Below are positions 47,129 through 54,750 of a DNA stretch of 64,000 nt, in pieces. How positions within the stretch are numbered: the first letter of the stretch is position 1; each line of letters opens with the position of its first letter. A program made the translations under genes and the position numbers. Origin of the DNA: Jannaschia donghaensis (lineage in GTDB: Bacteria; Pseudomonadota; Alphaproteobacteria; Rhodobacterales; Rhodobacteraceae); NCBI RefSeq assembly GCF_001403795.1, contig NZ_CXSU01000012.1:1346422-1410421 (forward strand). Direction: 5' to 3'. A model generated the notes under the pieces. That model had not been told where the DNA came from, ran no database searches, and worked only from the letters and a program-made list of their open reading frames with translations.

Positions 47129-48019
47129 TCACACCCTCCCCAGGGCAAAGCCCTTGGCGATGTAGTTGCGCACGAAATAGATGACCAAGGCACCTGGCAC
47201 GATGGTCAGGATGCCCGCAGCTGCCAGCACGCCCCAGTCGATGCCCGACGCGCCCTGCGTGCGCGTCATGATCGCCGCAATGGGCTTGGCGTCCACGGTG
47301 GTCAGGGTGCGCGACAGCAGCAGTTCGACCCACGAGAACATGAAACAGAAGAACGCGGCCACGCCGATGCCCGATGCGATAAGCGGCGTGAAGATGCGAA
47401 TGAAGAACCGCGGGAAGGAGTAGCCGTCGATATAGGCTGTCTCGTCGATCTCCTTGGGGACGCCGCGCATGAACCCCTCCAGGATCCAGACGGCCAGCGG
47501 CACATTGAACAGGCAATGCGCCAGCGCCACCGCGATATGCGTGTCGAACAGGCCGACGGAGGAATAGAGTTGAAAGAATGGCAGCGCGAAAACCGCTGGT
47601 GGGGCCATGCGGTTCGTCAGCAGCCAGAAGAACAGGTGGTTGTCGCCCATGAACCGATATCGGCTGAAGGCATAGGCCGCCGGAAGCGCCACGGCGAGGC
47701 TGATGACCGTGTTCATCACCACGTAGATCAACGAGTTGATGTAGCCCGTGTACCACGACGGATCGGTCAGGATCGTGGCATAATTTGCCAGCGTCAGGTT
47801 GCGCGGCCAAAGCGTGAATTCGTTCAGGATTTCCGTGTTCGTCTTCAGCGACATGTTCAGCAGCCAATAGATCGGCAGCAGCAAAAACAGCAGATAGAGC
47901 GTCATCACGACAACCGACCCATTGGGCCGGAACCGCCTGCGCCGCGTGGCTTGTGGAACGGAGGGGGCGACGTCGCCTGGGATCGTGGCCGCGCCGGGGG
48001 CGGTGGCTGTATCGGCCAT
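47129..48019 (-). CDS. glpQ: Glycerol ABC transporter permease
   Basis: A 296-residue inner-membrane permease with a proline/alanine-rich cytoplasmic N-terminus and six helices beginning VVVMTLYLLFLLLPIYWLL. The EAA loop reads KEIDETAYIDGYSFPRFFIR, the slightly altered form found in GlpQ. It forms the channel with GlpP, whose gene ends 3 bases upstream. Confidence 0.92.
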   Translation of the reverse strand: MADTATAPGAATIPGDVAPSVPQATRRRRFRPNGSVVVMTLYLLFLLLPIYWLLNMSLKTNTEILNEFTLWPRNLTLANYATILTDPSWYTGYINSLIYVVMNTVISLAVALPAAYAFSRYRFMGDNHLFFWLLTNRMAPPAVFALPFFQLYSSVGLFDTHIAVALAHCLFNVPLAVWILEGFMRGVPKEIDETAYIDGYSFPRFFIRIFTPLIASGIGVAAFFCFMFSWVELLLSRTLTTVDAKPIAAIMTRTQGASGIDWGVLAAAGILTIVPGALVIYFVRNYIAKGFALGRV

Positions 48020-48022
48020 GGC

Positions 48023-48892
48023 CTAGCTCCCCTTCTTGTCGAGGTTGGTCATCACGGTGAAGAACACCCAGGAGACGAGCAGGATGACGAGGTAATACAT
48101 GATCGAGAAAGCCGCCGCCGGACCAAGGTCAAACTGCCCCAGCGCCATCTTCACCAGATCGATCGACAGCAGCGTCGTCGCGTTGCCGGGCCCGCCGCCA
48201 GTCACCACGAATGGTTCGGTGTAGATCATGAAACTGTCCATGAAGCGCAGCAGGATCGCGATCATCAGCACGCCCGCCATCTTGGGCAATTCGATGTAGC
48301 GGAAGATGGCCCAGCGCGACGCCTGATCGATCTTGGCGGCCTGGTAATACGCATCGGGGATGGATTTCAGACCGGCGAAAGCCAGAAGTGCGACCAGCGA
48401 CGTCCAATGCCAGACGTCCATCACAACGATGGTGATCCAGGCGGCGACCGTATTCTGCGTGTAGTTATAGGGGATTCCCAGCGCGTCGAGCGTGTGGCCC
48501 AGCAGCCCGATGTCGACCCGTCCGAAGATCTGCCAGATCGTGCCCACGACGTTCCACGGGATCAACAGCGGCAACGACATCAACACCAGGCAAAGCGACG
48601 ACCAGAACCCGGATTTCGGCATGTTGAGCGCGATGAAGATGCCCAGCGGAATCTCGATCGCCAGGATGATGGCCGAGAACATCACCTGTCGGCCCAGCGC
48701 GTTCCACATCCGGTCGGAATGCAGCATCTCGTCGAACCATTCGAGACCGGCCCAGAAGAACTGATTGTTCCCGAAGGTGTCCTGCACCGAGTAATTTACC
48801 ACCGTCATCAGCGGTATGACGGCGGAAAACGCCACCAGCAGCAGCACCGGAAGGACCAGGAACCAGGCCTTTTGATTGATCGTCTTGTCCAT
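48023..48892 (-). CDS. glpP: Glycerol ABC transporter permease
   Basis: A 289-residue inner-membrane permease beginning MDKTINQKAWFLVLPVLLLV, with six helices. Its EAA loop is DAYYQAAKIDQASRWAIFRY. The start codon overlaps the glpT stop (ATGA), so both are translated together. Confidence 0.92.
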   Translation of the reverse strand: MDKTINQKAWFLVLPVLLLVAFSAVIPLMTVVNYSVQDTFGNNQFFWAGLEWFDEMLHSDRMWNALGRQVMFSAIILAIEIPLGIFIALNMPKSGFWSSLCLVLMSLPLLIPWNVVGTIWQIFGRVDIGLLGHTLDALGIPYNYTQNTVAAWITIVVMDVWHWTSLVALLAFAGLKSIPDAYYQAAKIDQASRWAIFRYIELPKMAGVLMIAILLRFMDSFMIYTEPFVVTGGGPGNATTLLSIDLVKMALGQFDLGPAAAFSIMYYLVILLVSWVFFTVMTNLDKKGS

Positions 48893-49968
48893 CAGGCGGC
48901 CTTCCCTTCGCTGCGCCAGTCGTCGACGTAGACATTGACGTGATCGGGCATGAACGTCACCCGCGTCATGTCGGGCGAAATTTCCTGCCCTTCCGCCGCG
49001 ACGATGTTCAGGTCCTTGCCGAACAATTGGGCCCGCACGATCTTGTGACGGCCCACATCCTCGACCCGGCGGATGGTGACGGGCAAGCCCTCGCCTTCCG
49101 TCAGGGTCACGAATTCGGGCCGCACGCCCAATTCGACCTTGCCTGCCAGCGTGCCGAAATTCTGCGACAAGGGCACGGCGGTGCCGTGGACCTGCGCCTG
49201 CGATCCGCTGACGCTGGCCGGGATCACGTTCATACCTGGCGAGCCGATGAAATAGCCGACAAAGGTATGGGCGGGCCGCTCGAACAACTCCTGCGGCGTG
49301 CCGATCTGGACGACGCGGCCGTCGTACATCACCACCACCTTATCCGCGAACGTCAGCGCCTCGGTCTGGTCGTGGGTGACGTAGATCATCGTATGCCCGA
49401 ACTCGTGGTGCAGCGATTTGAGCTGCGTCCGCAGCTCCCACTTCATATGCGGGTCGATCACGGTCAGCGGCTCATCGAACAGCAGTGCGTTCACGTCTTC
49501 GCGCACCATGCCGCGCCCAAGGCTGATCTTCTGCTTGGCGTCCGCCGTCAGTCCGCGCGCGCGCTTATCCAGCTCCGCCTCCATCCCGATCATCGCGCCG
49601 ATTTCCTGCACGCGGCGGGCGATATAGGCCGGCTCGGCCCCCCGGTTCTTGAGCGGGAAGGCAAGATTATCGCGCACCGTCATCGTGTCGTAGACGACGG
49701 GAAACTGGAAAACCTGCGCGATGTTGCGTGCGCTGGTCGTGGCCTGGGTCACGTCGATGTCGTCGAACAGGATGCGTCCTTGGCTTGGATGCAAAAGGCC
49801 GGAGATGATGTTGAGCAGTGTCGACTTTCCGCAGCCGGACGACCCCAGCAAGGCATAGGCCTCCCCGTCACCCCAGACGTGGTTCAACTCTTTGAGGGCG
49901 AAGTCATCCTCCGACGACGGTTTCGCCAGGTAGGAATGCGCCAGATTGTCGAGCGTGATCTTGGCCAT
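48892..49968 (-). CDS. glpT: Glycerol ABC transporter ATPase with degenerate signature motif
   Basis: A 358-residue ATPase with normal Walker A GSSGCGKST, Walker B ALLFDEPLTVID and switch loop YVTHDQTEALTFAD. The ABC signature, normally LSGGQ, reads GLTADAKQKISLGRG, so it cannot complete a standard ATP site in its partner. A TOBE-like regulatory domain follows (GVRPEFVTLTEGEG). It follows glpS by 11 bases and should form a heterodimer with GlpS. Confidence 0.92.
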   Translation of the reverse strand: MAKITLDNLAHSYLAKPSSEDDFALKELNHVWGDGEAYALLGSSGCGKSTLLNIISGLLHPSQGRILFDDIDVTQATTSARNIAQVFQFPVVYDTMTVRDNLAFPLKNRGAEPAYIARRVQEIGAMIGMEAELDKRARGLTADAKQKISLGRGMVREDVNALLFDEPLTVIDPHMKWELRTQLKSLHHEFGHTMIYVTHDQTEALTFADKVVVMYDGRVVQIGTPQELFERPAHTFVGYFIGSPGMNVIPASVSGSQAQVHGTAVPLSQNFGTLAGKVELGVRPEFVTLTEGEGLPVTIRRVEDVGRHKIVRAQLFGKDLNIVAAEGQEISPDMTRVTFMPDHVNVYVDDWRSEGKAA

Positions 49969-49979
49969 GCGCCCTCCCC

Positions 49980-51068
49980 TCAGACCGCGACGGCGTAGGC
50001 GGCCGGAGCCACCAGTTCGCCGGTTTCGCGGAAGATGTAGATATGCGCCGGATCGACATGCACCGACAACGCGGCGCCGATGTCCAGCGTGTGAACGCCG
50101 TGGATCAACCCGACCCAGCGGTCGCCATCGTGGTCCAGATGCACGAAGGTTTCGGACCCCGTCAGTTCGGTCACCGTCAGCCGGGTATCGAACGTCAGAT
50201 CGTGTTCGCCGCGCCCCGCGATTTCCACATGATTGGGCCGGAACCCCGCCAGATACCGCCCGTCAGCCAGCGTCGCCAGCGCGCCCCTGGCCTCGGCCCG
50301 CTGGCCGGTCCCGAAGGTCAGCGTCTGCCCGGTCTTCTCCACCTTCAGGAAATTCATCGGCGGATCGCTGAACACGCGGGCGGTCGTGGCGTCGACGGGC
50401 CGGCGGTACACCGTCGGCGTCAGGTCGAACTGCGTCACCCGCCCTTCCCACAAGGCGGCGGTGTTGCCGCCCAGCAAAAGCGCCTCCTCCGGCTCGGTCG
50501 TGGCATAGACGAAGACGGCCCCGGATTCGGCGAAAATCTTGGGGATTTCCACGCGCAATTCCTCGCGCAGTTTATAATCGAGGTTCGCCAGCGGCTCGTC
50601 CAGCAGGACAAGACCCGCGTTCTTGACCAGCGCACGGGCCAGCGCGCAACGCTGCTGCTGCCCCCCCGAAAGCTCCAGCGGTTTGCGGTCCAGCATCGGC
50701 GACAATTGCATAAGGTCGGCGGCTTGCCGGACGGCCGTGTCGATCTCTGCCTTCGACTTGCGCATCAGGCGCAGCGGGGACGCGATGTTCTCGTAGACGG
50801 TCATGGACGGGTAGTTGATGAACTGCTGATAAACCATCGCGACCTTGCGGTCCTGAACCCGCTGGCCGGTCACATCCTTGCCTTCCCAGAACACCCGACC
50901 GGCCGTCGGTGCGTCCAGACCGGCCATCAGACGCATCAACGACGTCTTTCCGGACAGGGTCGGCCCCAACAGGACGTTCATCGTCCCACGCTCCAGCGTC
51001 AGATCGGTCGGATGGATATGAACCTTTCCGTCGATGGTCTTGGACACGTCCTTGAATTCGAGGGTCAT
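49980..51068 (-). CDS. glpS: Glycerol ABC transporter ATPase with altered switch loop
   Basis: A 362-residue ATPase with Walker A GPTLSGKTS, a normal signature LSGGQQQRCALARALV and Walker B LVLLDEPLANLD. Where other ATPases have THDQxEA, it reads YATTEPEEALLL, so the switch histidine is missing. Residues 230 onward form a TOBE-type domain (GFRPNHVEIAG). It is the first recognised gene of the transport operon; a small open frame overlaps its start. It complements GlpT, which has the reverse defects. Confidence 0.92.
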   Translation of the reverse strand: MTLEFKDVSKTIDGKVHIHPTDLTLERGTMNVLLGPTLSGKTSLMRLMAGLDAPTAGRVFWEGKDVTGQRVQDRKVAMVYQQFINYPSMTVYENIASPLRLMRKSKAEIDTAVRQAADLMQLSPMLDRKPLELSGGQQQRCALARALVKNAGLVLLDEPLANLDYKLREELRVEIPKIFAESGAVFVYATTEPEEALLLGGNTAALWEGRVTQFDLTPTVYRRPVDATTARVFSDPPMNFLKVEKTGQTLTFGTGQRAEARGALATLADGRYLAGFRPNHVEIAGRGEHDLTFDTRLTVTELTGSETFVHLDHDGDRWVGLIHGVHTLDIGAALSVHVDPAHIYIFRETGELVAPAAYAVAV

Positions 51069-51271
51069 GCCGCCTCCCCGCGGATATCGGTGGCCTGCGG
51101 GGCCACCCGGTCGTTCTGCTTCTTGGGGGCCGCGCGCAGGCAGGGCGACACGATCCCGTCGCCACCATGAACCAATGCCGTCCCCCTCAGGTCAAGGGTG
51201 CGCACGGATGTCTTCGCCCGATCGACCTGCGGACACCCTGTTTCGCCTGAGTTGACTGGCCGATCCATCAT
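51065..51271 (-). CDS. Possible small upstream gene coupled to glpS, 68 residues
   Basis: An open frame starting ATG-ATG at 51271 with GAAGGGAG just upstream, ending in a stop that overlaps the glpS ATG (ATGA). The product is polar, with no signal peptide or membrane helix, and resembles no family I know. Codon use in its second half matches the region. It could be a translated leader that couples ribosomes into glpS, or a chance frame. Alphaproteobacterial glp operons usually have glpD at this place; this is not GlpD. Confidence 0.35.
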   Translation of the reverse strand: MMDRPVNSGETGCPQVDRAKTSVRTLDLRGTALVHGGDGIVSPCLRAAPKKQNDRVAPQATDIRGEAA

Positions 51272-51439
51272 GCTCCCTTCGCGGGCTCCCCCCCGCTGTG
51301 ACGTGGAACCTGCCGATAAACGATCAAAAAGGAAAGGCGTAGTTTTCGCTTTTTTGCGTTTTGGCGATGTCGCTGGACCGCGCCGTGACAACAGATGGCC
51401 CGCAGGATACCACGGCAGCATCTGTGAAGGACGGACGAC
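51272..51439. promoter_or_regulatory. Divergent glpS/glpR control region
   Basis: The gap between the glycerol operon and its regulator gene. A T-rich element at 51343-51362 reads TTTTCGC, six T, then GCGTTTT, unusually AT-rich for this genome and like the TTTCG-type repeats bound by DeoR regulators. It is the best visible candidate for a GlpR site; spacing and sequence do not match the E. coli operator. Confidence 0.4.
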
Positions 51440-52198
51440 ATGGTTCAAACGCTGCGCAAGCCGGAAATCATCAACATGGCGCGCCGCGAAGGGGTTGTGA
51501 CGGTCGATGGGCTGGTCAAACACTTCGGCGTCACCCCACAGACCATCCGCCGCGATCTGACCGAACTTTCCGACAGCGGGGAGTTGGAGCGTGTGCATGG
51601 CGGTGCGATCCTGCCGTCCACGACGACGGCCATCGGATACAGCGAACGCCGTGAACTCAACCAAGCGACCAAGGTCGATATCGCGCGGCTGTGCGCGCGG
51701 CAAATTCCGAACGATTGCTCGGTCTTTCTCAACATCGGCACCACGACCGAAGCCGTCGCGGTCGAACTGCTGCGCCATCAGGGCCTGCTGGTCGTCACCA
51801 ACAATATGAACATCGCCAACATCCTGTCCGCGAATGCCGACGCGCAGGTCATCGTCACGGGCGGCAATCTGCGCCGGTCGGATGGCGGGCTGGTCGGCGA
51901 TTTTGCCAAGGCCACCATCGAGCAGCTGCGTTTCGACTATGCGGTGATCGGCTGTTCGGCCCTGCGCGACGATGGCGACATCCTCGACTTCGACCTGCAG
52001 GAAGTCGGCGTCAGCCGGACCATCATCCAGCACAGCGAGACCGTCCTGCTCGCCTCCGACAGCTCCAAGTTCGACCGCAAGGCCCCGGTGCGCGTCGCCT
52101 CCATCGCCGATGTCGACGTTTTCGTCACCGACCGGGGCCTGCCCCCGGCCTGCGCCGATTTCTGCGCGACCGCAGGCACGCAGGTCCTCTACGCCTGA
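51440..52198 (+). CDS. glpR: DeoR-family glycerol regulator
   Basis: A 252-residue DeoR protein. The N-terminal HTH is VDGLVKHFGVTPQTIRRDL (about residues 22-40) followed by RVHGGAI. The C-terminal sugar-phosphate sensor domain shows LNIGTTTEAVA, VVTNNMNIANIL and VIVTGGNLRRSDGGLVG. GlpR repressors respond to glycerol 3-phosphate. Its divergent position next to the glpS operon supports that role. glpD and glpK are not in the window. Confidence 0.9.
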   Translation: MVQTLRKPEIINMARREGVVTVDGLVKHFGVTPQTIRRDLTELSDSGELERVHGGAILPSTTTAIGYSERRELNQATKVDIARLCARQIPNDCSVFLNIGTTTEAVAVELLRHQGLLVVTNNMNIANILSANADAQVIVTGGNLRRSDGGLVGDFAKATIEQLRFDYAVIGCSALRDDGDILDFDLQEVGVSRTIIQHSETVLLASDSSKFDRKAPVRVASIADVDVFVTDRGLPPACADFCATAGTQVLYA

Positions 52199-52291
52199 CG
52201 CGTGACCCCAGACACGATCATGGTGTGTGGGTCTTGGATTTCTCAATGAAATCTCGGGTGCAACCCATTGCGACACGGCTTTGTTTGTCAT

Positions 52292-52307
52292 ATTCTTTTT
52301 TTTGAAT
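52292..52307. promoter_or_regulatory. SqrR/BigR-type operator upstream of the metallo-beta-lactamase-fold gene
   Basis: ATTC, eight T residues, then GAAT: an exact ATTC-N8-GAAT palindrome, the motif reported for the persulfide-sensing repressor SqrR of Rhodobacter capsulatus. It lies 16 bases before the start codon and would overlap the promoter. Confidence 0.6.
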
Positions 52308-52322
52308 AATTGGAGAACACCG

Positions 52323-53210
52323 ATGATCGCGCGCCGCATATTCCTTGCCACGGCCGTTTCGGCCATCGCCGTGCCGCGCTTTGCCGTTGCCGACGTCGCG
52401 CTTGCCGGCGGGGGAACCTTGACGACGGTAAGTGACGGATCGCTGGTCCTGCCCGGCGAATTCGTGTTCGGGCCAATGCCGCAGGATGCGCTGGGCGAGG
52501 TTATAGCGCCGTTCGACCTGAACCGGGATCGGTTGACCCCGGAATGCAATCTTACCCTGCTGCGACAGCGCGACCGCACCGTCTTGTTCGATGCGGGATC
52601 GGGCCCTGATTTTCAGCCGACCGCCGGCACGCTTTTGGATGCGCTGGATGCGGCGGGCGTGTCCCCGGGGGATGTGACGGACGTGGTATTCACCCATGCG
52701 CACCCCGATCACATTTGGGGCGTTCTGGACGATTTCGACGAACCGCTCTTCCTCAACGCCGCCCATCATATCGGCACGGCCGAACACGCCTATTGGACCG
52801 ACCCCGCGACCGTCGACACGATCGGGGCGGACCGCGCGACCTTTGCCATGGGGGCCAAACGCCGTTTGGAAGCGATCGAAGATCGGCTTTCGATTTTCGA
52901 CGACGGGGCAGAGGTCGTGCCCGGTGTCCGGGCCATCGCGTCGCCCGGCCATACGCCGGGCCACATGTCTTTCCAGATGGACGATGTCGTGATCCTGGGG
53001 GATGCGATCAGCAACCATCACGTCGCCTTCGCGCGCCCCGATTGGCCGGCCGGCAATGACCACGATCAGGCGAAGGCGGCCAAAACGCGGATCGCGCTGT
53101 TCGACAAGATCACCTCCGACGGGCTGGCCATCGTCGGCTTCCACTTGCCGGACGGTGGCATCGGGCGGGTCGAGCGCGCGGGCGAAGGGTTCCGCTTCGT
53201 ATCGGGCTGA
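52323..53210 (+). CDS. Secreted metallo-beta-lactamase-fold hydrolase, possibly SoxH-like
   Basis: A 295-residue protein with an Arg-Arg signal peptide (IARRIFLATAVSAIAVPRFAVA). The zinc-site motif is FTHAHPDHIWG, with later ligands in SPGHTPGHMSF, VILGDAIS and a C-terminal VGFHLP. The mature part begins with a jelly of beta strands typical of periplasmic MBL hydrolases. Paracoccus sox clusters contain such enzymes (SoxG, SoxH, thiol or persulfide hydrolases). The ATTC-N8-GAAT operator and nearby sox genes suggest a sulfur role. The symbol is left blank because the match to SoxH is not exact. Confidence 0.8.
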   Translation: MIARRIFLATAVSAIAVPRFAVADVALAGGGTLTTVSDGSLVLPGEFVFGPMPQDALGEVIAPFDLNRDRLTPECNLTLLRQRDRTVLFDAGSGPDFQPTAGTLLDALDAAGVSPGDVTDVVFTHAHPDHIWGVLDDFDEPLFLNAAHHIGTAEHAYWTDPATVDTIGADRATFAMGAKRRLEAIEDRLSIFDDGAEVVPGVRAIASPGHTPGHMSFQMDDVVILGDAISNHHVAFARPDWPAGNDHDQAKAAKTRIALFDKITSDGLAIVGFHLPDGGIGRVERAGEGFRFVSG

Positions 53211-53213
53211 CGG

Positions 53214-53540
53214 CTACTGCGCGGCGACCGGGTCCCGCGTCAGCCGGCACTTTGGCCGCAACTTCGACAAGGTGCCGATCACGCGATCAACGTCATCGGG
53301 CAACTGCACCGGCGACAGCGCAACGCGCAGCCGCTCAATCCCCCAAGGCACCGTGGGGTGATTGATCTCCTTCCACCCGATAGAAACTTCTGAACGCAAT
53401 CCGCGCGCAACGCCGAATGGTGCCCTTCCCCAGATCATTGTTGGAGCACCAGACGGTCACATCACGGCCGGCGACGTGATGGGTGGCGCGGGCGGCCACG
53501 TGGCGCAGGGCGTCGACGGCGGTTTCGAAGTGACGTTCGT
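53214..53540 (-). pseudogene. hemA: Relic of 5-aminolevulinate synthase (hemA)
   Basis: The last ~50 residues read INHPTVPWGIERLRV then SPVQLPDDVDRVIGTLSKL, the C-terminal signature of 5-aminolevulinate synthase (INYPTVPxGTERLR). About 40 bases upstream, in another frame, TVWCSNNDLGKG matches the N-terminal TVWCSNDYLGMG of the same enzyme. The ~300 residues between are missing, including the PLP lysine. No usable start exists. This is a deleted and frameshifted remnant; a functional copy must be elsewhere in the genome. Confidence 0.6.
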
Positions 53541-53552
53541 GACACGTGTTCG

Positions 53553-54009
53553 GGGTTTAAGGTAGGTGAAGCCCTGTTACTGCAGGTATGACAGGTGCGC
53601 CACGCCAGAGGGTACGATGTCTTCTTCCCAGACGTCGGAGAAATCGCTCTCCCAATCGACATCGCGTCCGACAAGCGTGTTGTTGCAGACCTGAAAGCGC
53701 ACCCCTTACCCCTTTAACCAGGCGATCCCGGTCTTCAGATCGTCGTTGCCGACGGCGTTTTGCAGCATGCCCAACCCGTTGCCGTGCATGACGACGACCA
53801 AATCGACAGTATCGACGCCCAAGGCGTTGACGTGGTTCTGCGCCTTTCGCAGCGTACTCAGATAGCGGCAATCGCCGTGGCCGCTGGGACCGTCGACATG
53901 GTCGGTCACCTTCTGCGCCGCGTAAATTTGTTCGGTTGCCAGCGGCGCGATTTCAGTCAGCGTCATCGCACTGGCAAAAACTGCGATGAAACTCGCTTTC
54001 CTTCGACAT
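53553..54009 (-). pseudogene. DsrE-family protein pseudogene (two in-frame stops, frameshift near the start)
   Basis: One continuous reading frame encodes a DsrE-like periplasmic protein: LVVVMHGNGLGMLQNAVGND, GIAWLKG, stop, VRFQVCNNTLVGRDVDWESD, EEDIVPSGVAHLSYLQ, stop, QGFTYLKP. Both stops are TAA (53706-53708 and 53577-53579). Upstream, a signal-peptide-like stretch (KASFIAVFASAMTLTE) is open but lacks a start; an ATG at 54009 is one base out of frame. The end resembles the intact DsrE-family gene at 57243 (VVPSGVVQLITLQEQGYAYV). It is a recently decayed member of the sox neighbourhood. Confidence 0.72.
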
Positions 54010-54048
54010 ACATGGCCGTCCGCCAGGATGGCGACCGGACTTGTCGCC

Positions 54049-54483
54049 TTACTCCGTCGCCTCGGCGATGATCCCTTCCAGCAAGGCGTTGACGGGGGCC
54101 ATGCTGGCGTCGTCGTAGACGCGGCGACCGACGAGGGTTTCGCCGTCGATCTGCGCCACGAAGATCCCGTAGGGGCAGTGCGCGACGTTCATCGGGTTCG
54201 CCTCCATCACTTCGCGGCTGACGGCGGCGGAGCAGAAGACGAAGATCTGTGCGCCTTCCCCGACCGGCGACGGGCCAAGGCCCAGATCGGCACCGGTCCG
54301 GGTCAACATCTCTCCGACGTGGCTGACGAAATCGATGACCAGGCCCTGGTTGACGATGGCCGTCTCGACGGCGAAGGCGGCATCTTCGACATCCCCGTCG
54401 AACGGAACGGTCGCGGCATCCTGCGCCTGTGCGGCAACACCGGACAGCGCGAAGGCCCCGATTGTGGCTAATGTACGGATCAT
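54049..54483 (-). CDS. Secreted DUF302 family protein
   Basis: A 144-residue protein with signal peptide (IRTLATIGAFALSGVAAQAQ). The mature part matches DUF302 (AFAVETAIVNQGLVIDFVSH, VGEGAQIFVFCSAAVSREVM, CPYGIFVAQIDGE). Two Cys could be redox active. Such proteins recur at the end of roseobacter sox clusters and have no assigned function. It lies 267 bases after soxD and may have its own promoter. Confidence 0.8.
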   Translation of the reverse strand: MIRTLATIGAFALSGVAAQAQDAATVPFDGDVEDAAFAVETAIVNQGLVIDFVSHVGEMLTRTGADLGLGPSPVGEGAQIFVFCSAAVSREVMEANPMNVAHCPYGIFVAQIDGETLVGRRVYDDASMAPVNALLEGIIAEATE

Positions 54484-54750
54484 TGTCGTCCCTCCCAAAT
54501 GATGGCGGCCCCGGGAAGTCGAGGCGCGCCCTATGCGTTCAGGTGCCGGACATGCCCGCGACGATATACGGACGTCCGCCCGGCCTGGATCGCCGCGATC
54601 GTCCGCATGGCTGCATGATCGCGCGCACCGGACCTGTCGTCATTGAGCCCCGTCAAAAGACCGCCCCATCCAATGTCGAAGGACGCCGCGTGCCCGCTGG
54701 ATAACGGGCGGGGCCAGCCGCGATGGTCGCGGTGGAAAATGTCGACCCGG
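54484..54750. other. Gap between soxD and the DUF302 gene
   Basis: 267 bases with no supportable gene, repeat or clear terminator on either strand. Open frames here are GC-driven and lack homology. Confidence 0.5.
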
